The notes: a model not told the origin generated them from the letters alone. A DNA stretch of 64,000 nucleotides from Schoenoplectus triqueter (GCA_964058805.1 CAXKVV010001290.1:1-64000); one strand, 5' to 3'. Positions 1 through 11,446 are shown, numbered from the stretch's first letter. Program-made: numbers and translations.

Positions 1-50
1 GGCCCCCGGGGGCCGGACCCCCACGGGACGGTCCACGGTCCGGTCCAAAT
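1..50. repeat. GC-rich GGTCC simple repeat, left block
   Basis: The window opens with a perfect 14-bp palindrome, GGCCCCCGGGGGCC (1-14). It is followed by ACGGTCC/GGTCC units up to about position 48, where composition drops abruptly to an A/T-rich stretch. The same units form the larger block at 431-655. The two blocks therefore bracket an AT-rich core and may be parts of one repeat or element cut by the window edge. No coding potential is seen. Confidence 0.6.
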
Positions 51-240
51 TTTTTTTTTTATAAATTGGAAAAAAATTTAATTTATCATATTTTTAATAA
101 TAATTTTTAACTAATTCGAATTATTATTTTTAATAGTACTAAAAAATTAAAAAATTTGTAAAAAAATAAAATTTCAGAAAATTATAATTTTGAAAATACA
201 ATGAAATTTTTTTATGAACATGCTTAATTAAAAATGAGGT

Positions 241-420
241 GAGTTATTATATTTTGATGTTATCTAGAACATGTTTTTTTACTACACCAATAATTATTGT
301 TATTTTCATTTTATTTAAAACTACACATAATAGTTATTATATTTTGATGTTATCTAGAATATTTTTTTTACTACACCAATAATTATTGCTATTTTTATTT
401 TATTTAAAACTACACATAAA
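241..420. repeat. 90-bp tandem duplication in AT-rich core
   Basis: Two copies of an AT-rich segment lie head to tail, at about 241-330 and 331-420. Landmarks repeated exactly 90 bp apart include TTATTATATTTTGATG and CTACACCAATAATTATTG. The copies differ by a few substitutions. They lie between the two GGTCC-rich blocks. No open frame of note is present. Confidence 0.75.
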
Positions 421-430
421 ACACTAATTG

Positions 431-655
431 TTATTTTTATTTTTACACGGTCCGGTCCGGGGGTCCGGTCCGGTCCGGGATGGTCGGGTCCACGGTCCCG
501 CACGGTCCACGGTCCGGTCCGGTCCACGGGACGGGTCGGCACGGTCCATTTTCGGTTGAAGGGAGGACCGACCCACCGTTGGACCGGACCGTGATAGGGC
601 ACGGTCCGGTCCACGGTCACGGTCCGGTCCGGGACGGGTCGGACCGTCCGGTCCA
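431..655. repeat. GC-rich GGTCC/ACGGTCC minisatellite block
   Basis: Irregular repeats of GGTCC, CGGTCC and ACGGTCC on both strands give about 220 bp of very GC-rich DNA inside AT-rich surroundings. Short open frames on both strands (for example 480-695 plus and 354-656 minus) are made of repeated RTVP- or GP-type residues. They reflect the repeat and are not genes. Element identity is unknown; a boundary of a non-autonomous transposon is possible but not shown. Confidence 0.65.
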
Positions 656-660
656 TTTCA

Positions 661-2620
661 ATACTCTAGTTTGGATGTTGAAAGGACTAATTTAAGAATA
701 GTATTTTTTTAGTTAATAGTTGAAAATAATGTGAAATTAGTGATATTTTAAAAAATATAAGAAAAATATTAATTTTTATTATTTCAGATTAGTAAATTAT
801 TATTTGAATAATAATTTGAGAACAGTGAAGGAAATAATTAAAATAATTAATTATTTTTTATTATTTTCACTATTCTTATGAAGTACTAATTCGCTAACTT
901 AACATTTTCTATGGATTAGTGAATTAGTATTATTTTGCCGTTATTTTTTATTTTACTTTTGTATTTGAATAATTACTGACTCAAAAACAACACTGTTATT
1001 CTGAGAACAATATTATTTCACATCATCCAAACACAGAATTTTACTCATCGAGATCAGACAGCATAAGTTAATTTGATTTCTTTAAAATCTGTGCATATGC
1101 TTTTCGAAATGCTTTTCATTGTTGAATTTACGAATAGAGTGTTATTCTTTTCTCAAATGAGCATTAGATTTTTTTTACCCCTTTTGAGGCTGTTCGGTTC
1201 CTCTTCACTTGCGGGGAAATTCTATTATTCTTGTGGGGAAAAAAAAATTGTGAACTGTTTTTTTTCTCACGAAAAGAGAAGATTTCCCTAGCGTGTGGGG
1301 AGGAGCCGGACATGAGCATCTTTTTGCTAATAGTTGATCTTTGTTAACATAAATGCATGCATTTTTGAGGCTCCAATGGATGATGCAAGGGAGGTGATGG
1401 TCAGAAATTGTATATCTTTTATGTGAAATGTTTTAATTTTCACATTTACATAAATTTATCTGAACTGATCAAAATGGTGAAGGGTGTATATGCAAAAAAA
1501 TTAGGAAGTATCCATGGTGCATATTTTTTCAGAGATAAATCACAGCACATACTATAAAGTATAAAGTGCATGTATTCATAATACATTGTGTTTTTAATAA
1601 TATTTTTCTAAAATTCATTTTACATTACTTGTAACTGTGAAATCATCGAAACTCGCATAAACATTTTCAACTTGCGTATTTATAAAGCATAAAGTGTTCC
1701 CTATTACACACTTATATATCGGGTTTCAAAACTTAAACGACATGACCTAAAATTTAATTGAACACCAAATTTTATATTTTTTGTAAGAATAATTTTGATA
1801 TTTTCTTTGGGGGTTGACAATCATTACGTTGGGTGTTTTAAAAAACATCAAAATGAAACTCTTTTCTGTTTAATTGGAAGTATCGTATAACATTTTTTAC
1901 ATTATAATTATTATAATTTTAATGTTGTTTTAAGAAAAAAAGGTAGGAAACGGAGAAGCAAAAATTTATGTATGTTTTATTTTAATTTATGTGACTAAAT
2001 GTTGCAAATAAGGAAAAATATATAGTTAGCCTCAAACAAAAGAAAACGATGAAAAAAACACCAAGTTATCTACAATTATATGTTCTCAAGTCAATGACTT
2101 CATATTGACGATTTTTTTTTTTTTTTGTTTTATCTTTGGATTGCTTAATCAACAACATAAAACAAATACGGATACACATCATATTTACGCAACCATTCCA
2201 TACGTCTTAATGAACAAAAACAACTTTCATTATGCTAATATTCTAACTGTAAAATTAATTTTTAATTTTCGTATAATATTTTATAACGTCTAATAATATT
2301 GCATATCAGAAATACTGTAATTTTCCATCAACTTCAAAGTGAAAAATCGTAGTCAGCTTGTTGCAATTGAAGTATGAAGAATTTGAAGATATTAAAAAGA
2401 AAAAAGGTTTTGGTAAGAACATGTTTAAATAGTTTACAATATTCGAAATCTGCCAAATTGATAAATAGAGTTATGAAATGAATTATTCCTCAACTCGATT
2501 GTTAAGAAAAAAAATATCATACATATTTTTCGTAATGAAGCAATTAAATATTTTGAACCATCACATAACTTTTATTTTGCAATAATATTATGAAGTATAA
2601 AAGTACTAGAAGTTGTGAGT
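661..2620. other. AT-rich intergenic DNA, nothing recognised
   Basis: This is A/T-rich sequence with homopolymer runs and many stops in all frames. No conserved protein segment, tRNA or clear repeat boundary was recognised by eye. Confidence 0.6.
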
Positions 2621-3385
2621 TGTGGCGATCGGATCGGATCAGATTTTAAGCAAGCAAAGTTTGAGACTCATGGTTCATTTAAATTGGGTTTAATTTTTTA
2701 GCAGCTCTATTTAAGTTCAGTTTGATTCTTTGTTAGCTCGGTTTGAGTTCGATTTTATTATTTTGTAATAATTTGACTTAGTTCGACTCTTAAATAGCTC
2801 GACATAAATTATTTTGATGTATTTTAGTTATAAAATCAGTAAAATAAATAAATAAATTAATATAATAAAAAATAGAAATTTATATATGTACGATGAGGAG
2901 GGATCCAATGAACCAACTTTTGTTGACATCAACTTACATCAAATATTTTTCAAGTCCAAACGATTAATGATAGATATATTAAAGTATGCTTGTAAATCAA
3001 ATTGGATTTTTTTAATATTTTTAACTATTTATTAAGATAGATATAAAATTTAATGGTCTAAAAATAACGATTTTGTAGCCATCTTAATAAATATATAATT
3101 GATCTACAAGTTTAATTTACTATATCCATCATGTTGAATGATTTGGATCAATTGTTCGGACTTTAAAATTATTTTCGAAATTTCATTATAAAATTAATGA
3201 AATATTAATTATTTCAACTCTAATTATTTATATGATTATATAAAAATAAGTATAAAAATTTTAATTCGAGTTTCACTCGGCTTGGCTTGATTTTAGCTTG
3301 ATTTAATTTTAATTTAATTTCAATTTAACCCAGTTTGATTTAGCTTGAGTTCATATTCAATTCAGTTAACTCGTTTGCGGCCGAT
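2621..3385. repeat. Degenerate TTCGAGCTCG-type repeat region
   Basis: The two ends of this interval carry short degenerate repeats resembling GTTCGAGCTCGG. At the left are GCTCGGTTTGAGTTCG and AGCTCGACATAAA; at the right are CGAGTTTCACTCGGCTTGG and TTAGCTTGAGTTCA. The middle is plain AT-rich. Such motifs are common at the edges of non-autonomous plant transposons, which is an inference here. I could not define terminal inverted repeats or a target duplication. Confidence 0.3.
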
Positions 3386-3672
3386 TCAGATCATCAGAAA
3401 GCCAGAACTCTAGTCTCTCAGAATTGCTGACAGCGAGCGCAGCATACGACACCTCTCCGGTTCCGTCCAAGGCTTGGATCATCTCCGTTCAGGCGTTTTA
3501 ACATCTAACAGTTGGCCCGCCTTATCCACTTGTTGTACTACTATCGATTCCTTCCTTCTCCCAATAAATCTCTCCATGACCACTAATAGCTCTCCCAGCG
3601 AAATATCTTGCCCAACACCTGTTCGATCATATTCCCCTTCCAAAAACTTACCTCCTCTCTGGAAATATCACC
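3386..3672 (+). promoter_or_regulatory. Upstream region / 5' UTR of the FTR subunit gene
   Basis: Base composition rises from AT-rich intergenic DNA to a mixed, pyrimidine-rich tract leading into the coding start at 3,673. No strong TATA box at the usual spacing was seen; TATA-less promoters are common for plastid-protein genes. An upstream ATG at 3,576 opens an overlapping frame in another phase that runs to 3,860. If transcription starts upstream of it, it would be a long overlapping uORF. The transcription start cannot be located from sequence alone. Confidence 0.4.
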
Positions 3673-4113
3673 ATGACTTCATGTGCAACTACACCCACCA
3701 CCGTTCCCTGTTCTCCTCTCCGCCGGGTCTCTCCTCTCCATCCCTCTCGCTTCCTCACCTCTCCATTTCCCCATCCGTGCCTTTCGCAGCGGGGTTTCTC
3801 TTGCCACGTGGCAGTGAACAACGATGTCGCGTCCTCTGTTACTTCGGAGGAGGAAGCTGAAATGGCTGCCAAAATTGGGAAGAAAATTCGGGTCAAGGTG
3901 CCGCTTAAAGTGTACCATGTAATGAAGAAACCGGATTTGGATTTGTATGGCTTGGAGGGGGTTATAAAACAGTATGCAGTAATTTGGAAAGGGAAGCAGA
4001 TCTCGGCTAATCTTCCTTTCAAAGTCGAGTTCTTTATTCCGATTGACGGCCAGGATAAACCATTGAAGGTTCTTGCACACCTAAAAGAGGATGAGTTTGA
4101 GTACGTTGATTAA
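3673..4113 (+). CDS. FTRV: Ferredoxin:thioredoxin reductase variable (alpha) subunit, chloroplast precursor
   Basis: This is an intronless 146-codon gene. Residues 1 to about 50 are rich in Ser, Thr, Pro and Arg with almost no acidic residues, as expected for a chloroplast transit peptide. Residues from about 65 to 146 match the variable-subunit family: KIGKKIRVKVPLKVYHV, then LEGVIKQYAVIWKGKQISAN, LPFKVEFF and the C-terminal AHLKEDEFEY. The family forms a small SH3-like beta barrel that pairs with the catalytic [4Fe-4S] subunit. The heterodimer passes electrons from photosynthetic ferredoxin to thioredoxins in the stroma. The variable subunit has no redox centre of its own, and none is seen. 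Length fits plant precursors, and the frame is intact from ATG (context ACCATGA) to TAA. A perfect G-box palindrome, GCCACGTGGC, lies inside the coding sequence at 3,803-3,812. It is the only convincing host gene here. Confidence 0.93.
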   Translation: MTSCATTPTTVPCSPLRRVSPLHPSRFLTSPFPHPCLSQRGFSCHVAVNNDVASSVTSEEEAEMAAKIGKKIRVKVPLKVYHVMKKPDLDLYGLEGVIKQYAVIWKGKQISANLPFKVEFFIPIDGQDKPLKVLAHLKEDEFEYVD

Positions 4114-4146
4114 AAGTATGGTTTTGTTTATCGTTTTTTTATATGG

Positions 4147-4152
4147 AATAAA
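4147..4152 (+). promoter_or_regulatory. Candidate polyadenylation signal AATAAA
   Basis: An exact AATAAA begins 34 bp after the stop codon of the FTR subunit gene. It is preceded by a T-rich tract (TTTGTTTATCG). This fits a plant near-upstream element. Plant 3' ends are diffuse, so the cleavage site is not fixed. Confidence 0.4.
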
Positions 4153-5592
4153 ACGGTTATTGTAGATTAACGTGACAAATGAAGGTTAGATGAGGAAAAA
4201 AATTCCTTGTATTAGTTGGGTTGGCAATATCTTTGGGTCGTGCAATACTCTCAACTATTTCCAAAATAAGTCCATTGTTTGGATGATGCTAAATTTGTAA
4301 TGATGAGTAGAGAAATTCATATACATGGTATCACCATCAAATACCACTACTATGTTTAGAGAAAGGCTACCATGATCCAAAACACAATGTAAAGATGAAA
4401 AAAGAAGAAGAAAGGAGCTATGCTCTTGCTGTATAACTTCTAAAAATCTATACTATATAAATGCTAATGGGTGCTGTTAGGCAAGAAAGATTTCATCTTT
4501 GCTCCTTTAAACAGACACTTTTCATAGCCTTCAAATAAATTGTAGAGGAGAAAAACAAATTCTGATAGTCTTCTTTCTCGCCCTTTACCTCGCATTTTCT
4601 CTCACCTAATTGGTGATTTATAGTGCAAATGGCACTTGCAGATTGTTCTGATTTAATTGAGGTTTGCGCAAGTTCAGAGTAATTTAATAGTTGGTCTCAA
4701 GAACATTTATAGACCCGAAGACTGGTTTATGAGCAATGAATACCATCAAATAGGCTGATTGTTCTGATTTATCGTTTGGCCAGAACATAATTGTTATTAA
4801 TATTATATACCTAATATGATTCTTAGAAGCATTGCTCAGAAAAAAAAAGAGAGACGTGGATTACATTGATATCTCAATTGCCATAACTGATTGAGTTTAT
4901 CCCTAGTTGGATGATTACACACTCCAATCTCCATAAATTTAGGTAGAAAACTTTAGTTTGAAAAGCTCTAATACTTATGATTTAGTTAAAATTGAATTTT
5001 CTGTCGTGACACTTTGGTATTTGCAAATATCATCTTTACTTGTTGATTTGCTTTATGGGTTCCTCATTGCACTTTTGCGATTTTGTTTTTAGTTACTTTT
5101 AAAGGTGTGTATGTTGGTTCTAGTCTATGAATGATTTCTCATGTATCTTTATTTTATACGATATTCTCGTATAAATTAAAAATGCTGTTGCATATGTTGA
5201 TGAATGTGTTAATTTTCACCAAAAACATACAAAAATGTGATGATATTTGTATGTACTTTTGTTATCGCGAGAAAAATATGAATATTTAAGGAGAAACCAT
5301 CGTCGAACATATAGGTCCATGGATCCAATTAGTAAACTTGAAGCTTTATCAGATTGATGTCCAGTTAGATGATAGAAGTCAAGAAACATAGCAATCTGTT
5401 CATATCCTTCAGGAATCGGGAAGAAGCAACAATATGCATTCATATCTCATTTACTCAATCTTTCCAATGATTCTCAAAATGGGCCAAGTCTGCAAGACTG
5501 CAACTAACCAAAAGATGGTATAATTATTAACGAATAGCCCAATAAAAACCTATATTGTACAATGCATTCTCAAAATGAGTCATGACAGTTTG
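4153..5592. other. AT-rich intergenic DNA, nothing recognised
   Basis: No family-like protein segment or RNA gene was seen. A 75-codon minus-strand frame at 5,216-5,443 has a plausible composition, but I do not recognise it and it has no flanking exon-like sequence, so it is not annotated as a gene. Confidence 0.55.
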
Positions 5593-5961
5593 GAGCATCT
5601 TCAATGGGTTTTAGTGTTGGAAGAGTCGATTCTAATTTAAAAATCAGAATCCCAATTTCTAATTTAGAGCATCTCCAATGGTGAATAGTTTCTAAATATT
5701 TATTTTCAGGCATATCAGTTATATGAATGATAGTTTATAATCTTTAGATTTAATCTCCAACACTGAAATCATGTTTGATTTTTTTTTTAAATCGCTAGAT
5801 ATTTAGTTTTAGCCCAATTAGAAGTAGCGTCAGACATCAAATAGGATAGATCTCTTCAACGCTAATTCTCACAAAATTTCTAATATTTAGTTATTACTAA
5901 TGCTATGTGTCACTCTATAATTCTGATTTCAGCCTTTACTGTTTAAAGAGCATCTCCAATG
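5593..5961 (+). repeat. Three direct copies of GAGCATCTYCAATG
   Basis: GAGCATCTTCAATGG starts at 5,593, GAGCATCTCCAATGG at 5,667 and GAGCATCTCCAATG at 5,948, all in the same orientation. GAGCATCTCCAA motifs occur at the ends of several plant miniature transposons. No matching inverted copy was seen nearby, so complete elements cannot be drawn. Between 5,962 and 6,400 related phrases such as CCATCGCTG recur, suggesting nested fragments. Confidence 0.45.
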
Positions 5962-6540
5962 CTACTTTTGTTTTAAAAAAAATATTTTTCATTACTGAAT
6001 CAAGTGAGTTTCTAAATGACGTGGCGTTTAGAAATGAGTTTTTATTTTAACAACTCTCCTCCATAATTTCTAAATTAAAAACTCTCATCTGACCTAAAAA
6101 TTCAAATAGCAACTGACACAAAATTTAGCAACTCATTAGAAACTCCAAATTTCTAAAAGTATTTTTCCGTTCCATCGCTGATATGCGATTTCTGAACTCA
6201 GAAGCGCCACGTAGGATTCCGCTCCATCACTGGTTTAGCAAAACATAGAAATTTTTTCACTCCATCGCTGGTTTCCAACATAATTGTAAATCTGACTGAG
6301 ATTAGAGCCTAGTTACAATGGGGTGACCACTTCAGATTTACTTCACTGGTATTCCCTCTTTGCAGCGGTGATTTTTTTTTGTTTCTTTAATCATATTTTT
6401 GTTGCTTAATAAGTTGTTGTCAGTTTTTGTTTCGTATCAATGAAAACAGGGTAGCATTGCTGCTTTATCTTACAAACGAATAGTACGTTCATTTTCAAGT
6501 GGTTGTTTTTTGACATCCGTTTACTTTAACAATCGTGGTA

Positions 6541-6830
6541 ATTAATTTTATATAAATTTATGAAAAATTGAAAATGAAAAACTTTTACAAATATATTTTA
6601 AACTTATAAATTGATTGAATTTCAAGTTTCATACAATTTGAGTGTCATTTGTTATTTCATCAAAGATCATTAATTTAGCCGTTATAATTGTTATATAATT
6701 TTGGTCGTTTTGATGGAATATCAAATGACACTCAAATTATATGAAATTTAAAATGCAATCAATATATAAGTTTAAGAATATATTTTAAATTTTTTTTAAG
6801 ATTTTATATAAATTTATTTGAAATTGATTA
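6541..6830. repeat. MITE-like imperfect inverted repeat
   Basis: The left arm (about 6,541-6,664) contains CAATTTGAGTGTCATTTG and TTTCATCAAA. The right arm (about 6,708-6,830) contains their complement, TTTGATGGAAT and CAAATGACACTCAAATT, followed by further mirrored AT-rich blocks such as the pair AACTTATAAATTGATTG / CAATCAATATATAAGTTT. The loop is about 43 bp. A foldback of about 290 bp without coding capacity fits a miniature inverted-repeat transposon. The target duplication was not identified. Confidence 0.6.
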
Positions 6831-7879
6831 TAAATATTGTCAAAACAAATAGTTGTTAAAGACATCACCCTTTTAATTTGAGAAATATCCGTAGAAGACA
6901 AAAGTGCTTTTAGGTAATATAAAGTTGTCGAGAATAAATAAGTGAGGGTAACATTTGAATTCAGGATTAGATTTTAATTCAGGCATCGTTTGTTACAACA
7001 TCTTTAGCTCTTTCTGAAAATTTTTTTAGCACAAAAAGTAAGACCGATCTTAGAAAAAAAAATCTACACTCAATTCAAAACTAAAGTTTCAAAACTGGAC
7101 AAATTTCTCGACAAAAATTCAATACCAAAGGCTTTACTGTCAATCAAGTTAAATCTACACTCGAAGTCTTTAGTCAGCTCAACTCAAAAATCAATTTAAA
7201 CAACTTTAAATGTCAAATCCAAATGAAATTGATTTGAATTTACAATATGAATTTATAAATTTGAATTCTAAAAACCAAGTGGACAGAAACTATAGGTTTT
7301 TAAGTTATTTTTGCATTCATTTCTTGACCACTTGCGAAGTTGACCGTTTCAATGGTATGAATTTGACATGTGAATTCGATTAAATTGATTTCGAGTTAAA
7401 TTCTTGAAGGTCATAGTGAGCTTACGAATATAATAGTAAAATTGGAATAGTACTATTTGAAAAAGCGAAAAAAATATTATTTGGAAGAAAATTTTATAAT
7501 AATCAAAATTTTGGGCATGATTATTAATCCTGCCTCAGATGTGTTTTACTTTTTATTTTTTTATATTATAAATTGTTATTACGGGATCCGGTATAGTCGG
7601 GGCAAGGCACAACTAATAGTCACGCCCAATTTTTTTTTTCAAACTGTCTAACCAAAATAGCTGTATATCTTTTCACAACCCTTTCGAAATATGATTATAT
7701 ATTTTCTGTAGAGTTTTTAGTAAAAATTATGCTCGTTTAAAATTTTATTTTTCATTTATAATTTTGTTGAATTTTTCGAGATTGTAGTCTCTTTGTTCAG
7801 ATTTTTTTATCAATAACCAAACAAAAAATAAAAATCACGAGATTAATGACGGCTTCTAGATGGACGCCCTAACTTTTTA
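6831..7879. other. AT-rich intergenic DNA, nothing recognised
   Basis: A/T-rich sequence without recognisable genes. A 64-codon plus-strand frame (7,457-7,651) is dominated by Lys, Ile, Phe and Tyr, as expected from AT-rich noise. Confidence 0.5.
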
Positions 7880-9300
7880 AATTTATAAATTCTGAACAAT
7901 ACTGGAGTTTGATCATAAGTGTACGATCTTAGTGTAGTGAAAGATGACGAACCATAGGGACAGTAAAAATTACCGGACTTGACTTACTTCTAATTTCTTG
8001 ATATGCAAAATTAAGTAAATGGGGGTGGTTGAATTGGTTGGGTTTTAATGATTTTATAAATAAAACAGAAAACAATAAATATTTTTATATTTTCATATTA
8101 ATTAAATAATTGTTTCTAGGGTTTAGTTTAATTTTTATTTGAATTTGGTTCATACGACTCATGTACTCTCATACACGACCGTATGAAACATTGATGAGTT
8201 ACAATTACAAGTCAAGATTATCTTTTTGTTTGTTGCACGAATCCTGAATGAAAAGTACCTAAACGGTAAGCCTCAATATTTGCTTGTTAGTTTGTTTGTT
8301 TTAGTTGTTGATTAATTCGGGTTTCAAAGTTCACATAAACCTTAATGTTCACTTGTTGGTCTAGATCCCTTAGTTTGTATATTAATTTTCTGTAGGCACG
8401 CTCGATCTCTCGATCTGAGCACCTCTCGGATACAATCCAATCTACCTATACTTAGAATGACATTGGTAAACTACACAAGTCTTAAATAGTCAAATATGAA
8501 GCCTGATCATAGCTTGAAGCCTACTCTACCAGTTCATCAACAATCAAACAAGATAAAATACTACTCAACACATCAAAACACAATCATTGAATGAGTAAAA
8601 CCTCTAAATAACAATCATCCAAGTTTCACATCACTAATACTAAGAACTAAAGTACTTAACTGCTCCTAGCATAATAAAATAAAGCAGTAAATATATAAAA
8701 AGCAAGAACTAAAGATATAATAGTAAAAATATCAAAAAATAATAAGAATACAATAAATAGATAAATCAAACTCTAGATGTTGCTCATGTGCCAGTCTCTC
8801 GCTCGAGTCTTCCTCTCCTTTTGGGTGCTTGAGCTCCTCGATCTCTCAATTCGCCCCAACAGTTGTCAAAAAATACAAAGAACTCCACCAAACCTTTGTG
8901 AAATGATGGCTAGGCTAGGGTTTCGGGATGGAAGAAGCTCTTTTCTAGGGCTGTTGGAGGCGTCTCTTAAAGGTGAAGAGTCAACCACATCAAAATGAAA
9001 ATCCAACAATTAAACTACTGCCTTGTCTAACCTAGTTTTCGAATTGAGCTTATACGACCCGTATAGATGTGCATACGGGTCGTTCACACTGATCATCAGT
9101 GGCAGATAGTTGCTATGAGGCATGTGATGAATCCATGTTGCTTTGAAGTATGCAAACTTATGTTCTAACCTCGATTTTTCTCACTCCTTAGCATGAATTT
9201 TCATAAAATGCAAAACTGGCCTAAAAGAATCAAATCAAATAAATAAATATAAAATACAATTAAATTAAACTCGAGTTTGAGAATTTAGTCTTAATTCTAG
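7880..9300 (-). mobile_element. Probable degenerate Ty3/gypsy-type LTR fragment
   Basis: Read on the minus strand, this interval looks like a long plant LTR. It has a hairpin of the ACGACCCGTAT type at 9,053-9,083, an AAACCCTAG tract near 8,910-8,925, a pyrimidine/CTCGAG-rich stretch near 8,780-8,850, and an A/T-rich tail with tracts such as GATCGAGAGATCGAG and ATACGGTCGTGTATGAGAG. This arrangement resembles LTRs of non-chromodomain gypsy elements, judged by recognition and not by alignment. Borders are approximate and no internal coding region was found. The 73-codon frame at 8,777-8,998 is not treated as a gene. Confidence 0.35.
9053..9083. repeat. Perfect 11-bp stem hairpin
   Basis: ACGACCCGTAT (9,054-9,064) is followed after 8 nt by its exact complement, ATACGGGTCGT (9,073-9,083). 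It lies inside the putative gypsy-type LTR. Confidence 0.7.
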
Positions 9301-10229
9301 ACACAATATAAGTCAAATTATTATAAGTCAGATTTTATAAATGTATGACATCAACTAACAATAGCTTTTGAAAATTTACCAAAATAACAAGTCCTCTTTT
9401 TACAATTTCCGTCCATAGATTACATTTATCTTTTCCAACCCAAAATGGAAATGATAAATCCGTCCCGGCCTCACGTTCTCTCTCTCCTCTCTCCTCTCTC
9501 CAATCCCCTGCCCCTTCCTCTTAGTCCGGCGTAGCACAATCTGCTTGCTTCTCTCCTCTTTAGAGAGGTAGAGTGTATTAGATATCTTGACCAACTTTAA
9601 TAATGGTACGAAATGCAGTGAATTCCGTTTGCTCTATTGAGTGAGTAGCTTGTTTTCCTCAAAAAAAAAAAACGAGTAACTTGTTCTTTGGATAATTCTT
9701 CAAGTTCTTTCCATACTCATCCAATGACTATGGATTCTCTTTTATTTACTTGGTGGGTTCTAATTATATTGCTTATTATCTAAAAAATATTATCTTATAT
9801 ACAATTTTTATTTCAGAATCTTATAAATTATCATTTATTATTTTGTAGAATTTTGGAAAACGATCCTAATATTTGTGTATTAAATTGGCCATGTTTCAAA
9901 AATTATTAAAAGAAATAAGTGCTTCTGAAAATAGTATTTTTTTTCTTACAAGATTTTAAGATTAAGATATATTGAGCTACTTGCACCAGAATTTTATATT
10001 ATTTTAGATCTTTTACTGGTTAGTACTGGAGCCAAAAATATAAATGTAAGCATAATGTATATCCCAAATTCTCAATTTAAATATATAAAGAGCTAATATA
10101 CTTTAATAACAAAAATGCAAAATTCAAATATTCTATTTTTCATATAATTTTTTCGTTTATAAATTAATTATTTTAAATAGCAAAAAGTAGTTTATCTTGA
10201 AATAAACATATTACACTTAACATCTTCTT
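9301..10229. other. AT-rich intergenic DNA with a CT-rich tract
   Basis: Mostly A/T-rich, with no gene recognised. A pyrimidine-rich stretch of TCTCTCC repeats lies at about 9,475-9,520. Its complement gives a low-complexity Arg/Glu-rich minus-strand frame (9,400-9,594) that is not considered coding. Confidence 0.5.
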
Positions 10230-11443
10230 TGATTTGTTGATTTGCAAAATAATCTTGATTTTACAATTTGCCTTGTTTGAGTTTTGTACAGGGATTAACA
10301 TGTAAATGGACTAATGCACAAGAACCAAAACTAGTGCTGGGATACAAGAGCTTAATCAAGACTGCATTAGACTTAGGTTTAGTTAGATTCAAATTGGACT
10401 GAATTGATCAAGATAAATTGAGCTTAAACAACAAGGAAAATGCTTCTGCCCAGAGAATCGTTATAACGGTTCAGTAATCGTTATAACGGTTCATTTCAAT
10501 ACTCAAAAATATTCTAAGGCAGAAAAATTCTCAAAGAAACCAGAGCGTATCGTTATGTAACGATTCAGTAATCGTTACAACGATTTATGAAATGTGTAAC
10601 GATTATGTAATCGTTACAACGATTCATGAAATGTATAACGATTTGATGAATCATTATAACGTTTCAGCTCAATTGATTCAACGACTATTCTTTCTAAACC
10701 GTTATAACGATTCGTAAACCGTTATAACGGTTCATGTCGAAAAATAGTTTCTTCAGCTGTTTCAGAAGATCTATTTTGAAAGGATCACCTCTCTCACTGA
10801 AAGATAAAGAAAGTTGATCCATCTAGCAAAATCATTACTCCAGACAGATTACTAGCCATATTTAAGAGAGAAAGATAACTCAAGATATTGATACACTTAA
10901 TTAGTCAAATCTTTGTTCAAGCTCAATCTAGCTTATCTCTATTCTCTCAACTTGATCCTTCGTGATTTTCTTGAAAACATTCTCTTGAGCTGTTGTGCTC
11001 AACTCTTTTTTCAGTTGTAGTGCTCACTTCTTATTTTGAGTGTGATGTCACTCACGTTTTTGAGTGTGTTGTCACTCATGTTACCGATAGGCTTGGCAAC
11101 CTATTTTTGTGTAAGGGACCAAGTTCTACAAGTGTAAATTTTTTTTTAATATATCGGCTCAACCTCAATTGTTAGAGGTTGAGGGTCCTAGAGACGTAGG
11201 CATTGTTAAAGCCGAACTCCGTTACATCTTGTGTTGTTGATTGATCTTTTCTTTTCTTTTCTCATATTTCTTTGATTGCTATATTTTTGTGAGAATTGAA
11301 TTGGTTTATATTGTATTCCGCTGCCATTACACTTAAACATTAAGCCCCAAATCGGTTTATACATTTTTACTTTAGGTTCTTTACATTCTTGCACTATTTT
11401 GACCTTTCAATACCACCATTCAAGGGCTTTCAAAGGACTATCA
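10230..11443 (+). mobile_element. LTR of a decayed Ty1/copia element
   Basis: The right border is inferred from the PBS that follows at 11,447; the sequence just before it ends in ATCA, giving the terminal CA of an LTR. The left border is approximate because no convincing TG end or target duplication was found. The body holds a cluster of short palindromes (10,457-10,735) and a repeated GAGTGTGATGTCACTC-type motif at about 11,037-11,079. A 60-codon frame at 10,993-11,175 lies inside the LTR and is not considered a gene. The partner LTR is absent, because the element is cut by the satellite at about 12,083. Confidence 0.6.
10457..10735. repeat. Cluster of ATCGTTATAACGG-type palindromes in the LTR
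   Basis: About ten copies of a short near-palindrome occur in 280 bp, in forms such as ATCGTTATAACGGTTC, ATCGTTACAACGATT and GTAACGATTATGTAATCG. The clearest is the perfect 16-bp palindrome AACCGTTATAACGGTT at 10,717-10,732. The AACGG core is shared with plant MYB sites, including the mitosis-specific activator motif. A regulatory role in the LTR is an inference. Confidence 0.75.
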
Positions 11444-11446
11444 AAG

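Noticed and set aside
3648..4080. Minus-strand frames opposite the FTR subunit gene
   Set aside because: They are shadows of the well-supported plus-strand coding sequence.
5216..5443. 75-codon minus-strand frame in intergenic DNA
   Set aside because: The composition is plausible, but there is no recognised family, no supporting splice-site context and no repeat copy; chance cannot be excluded.
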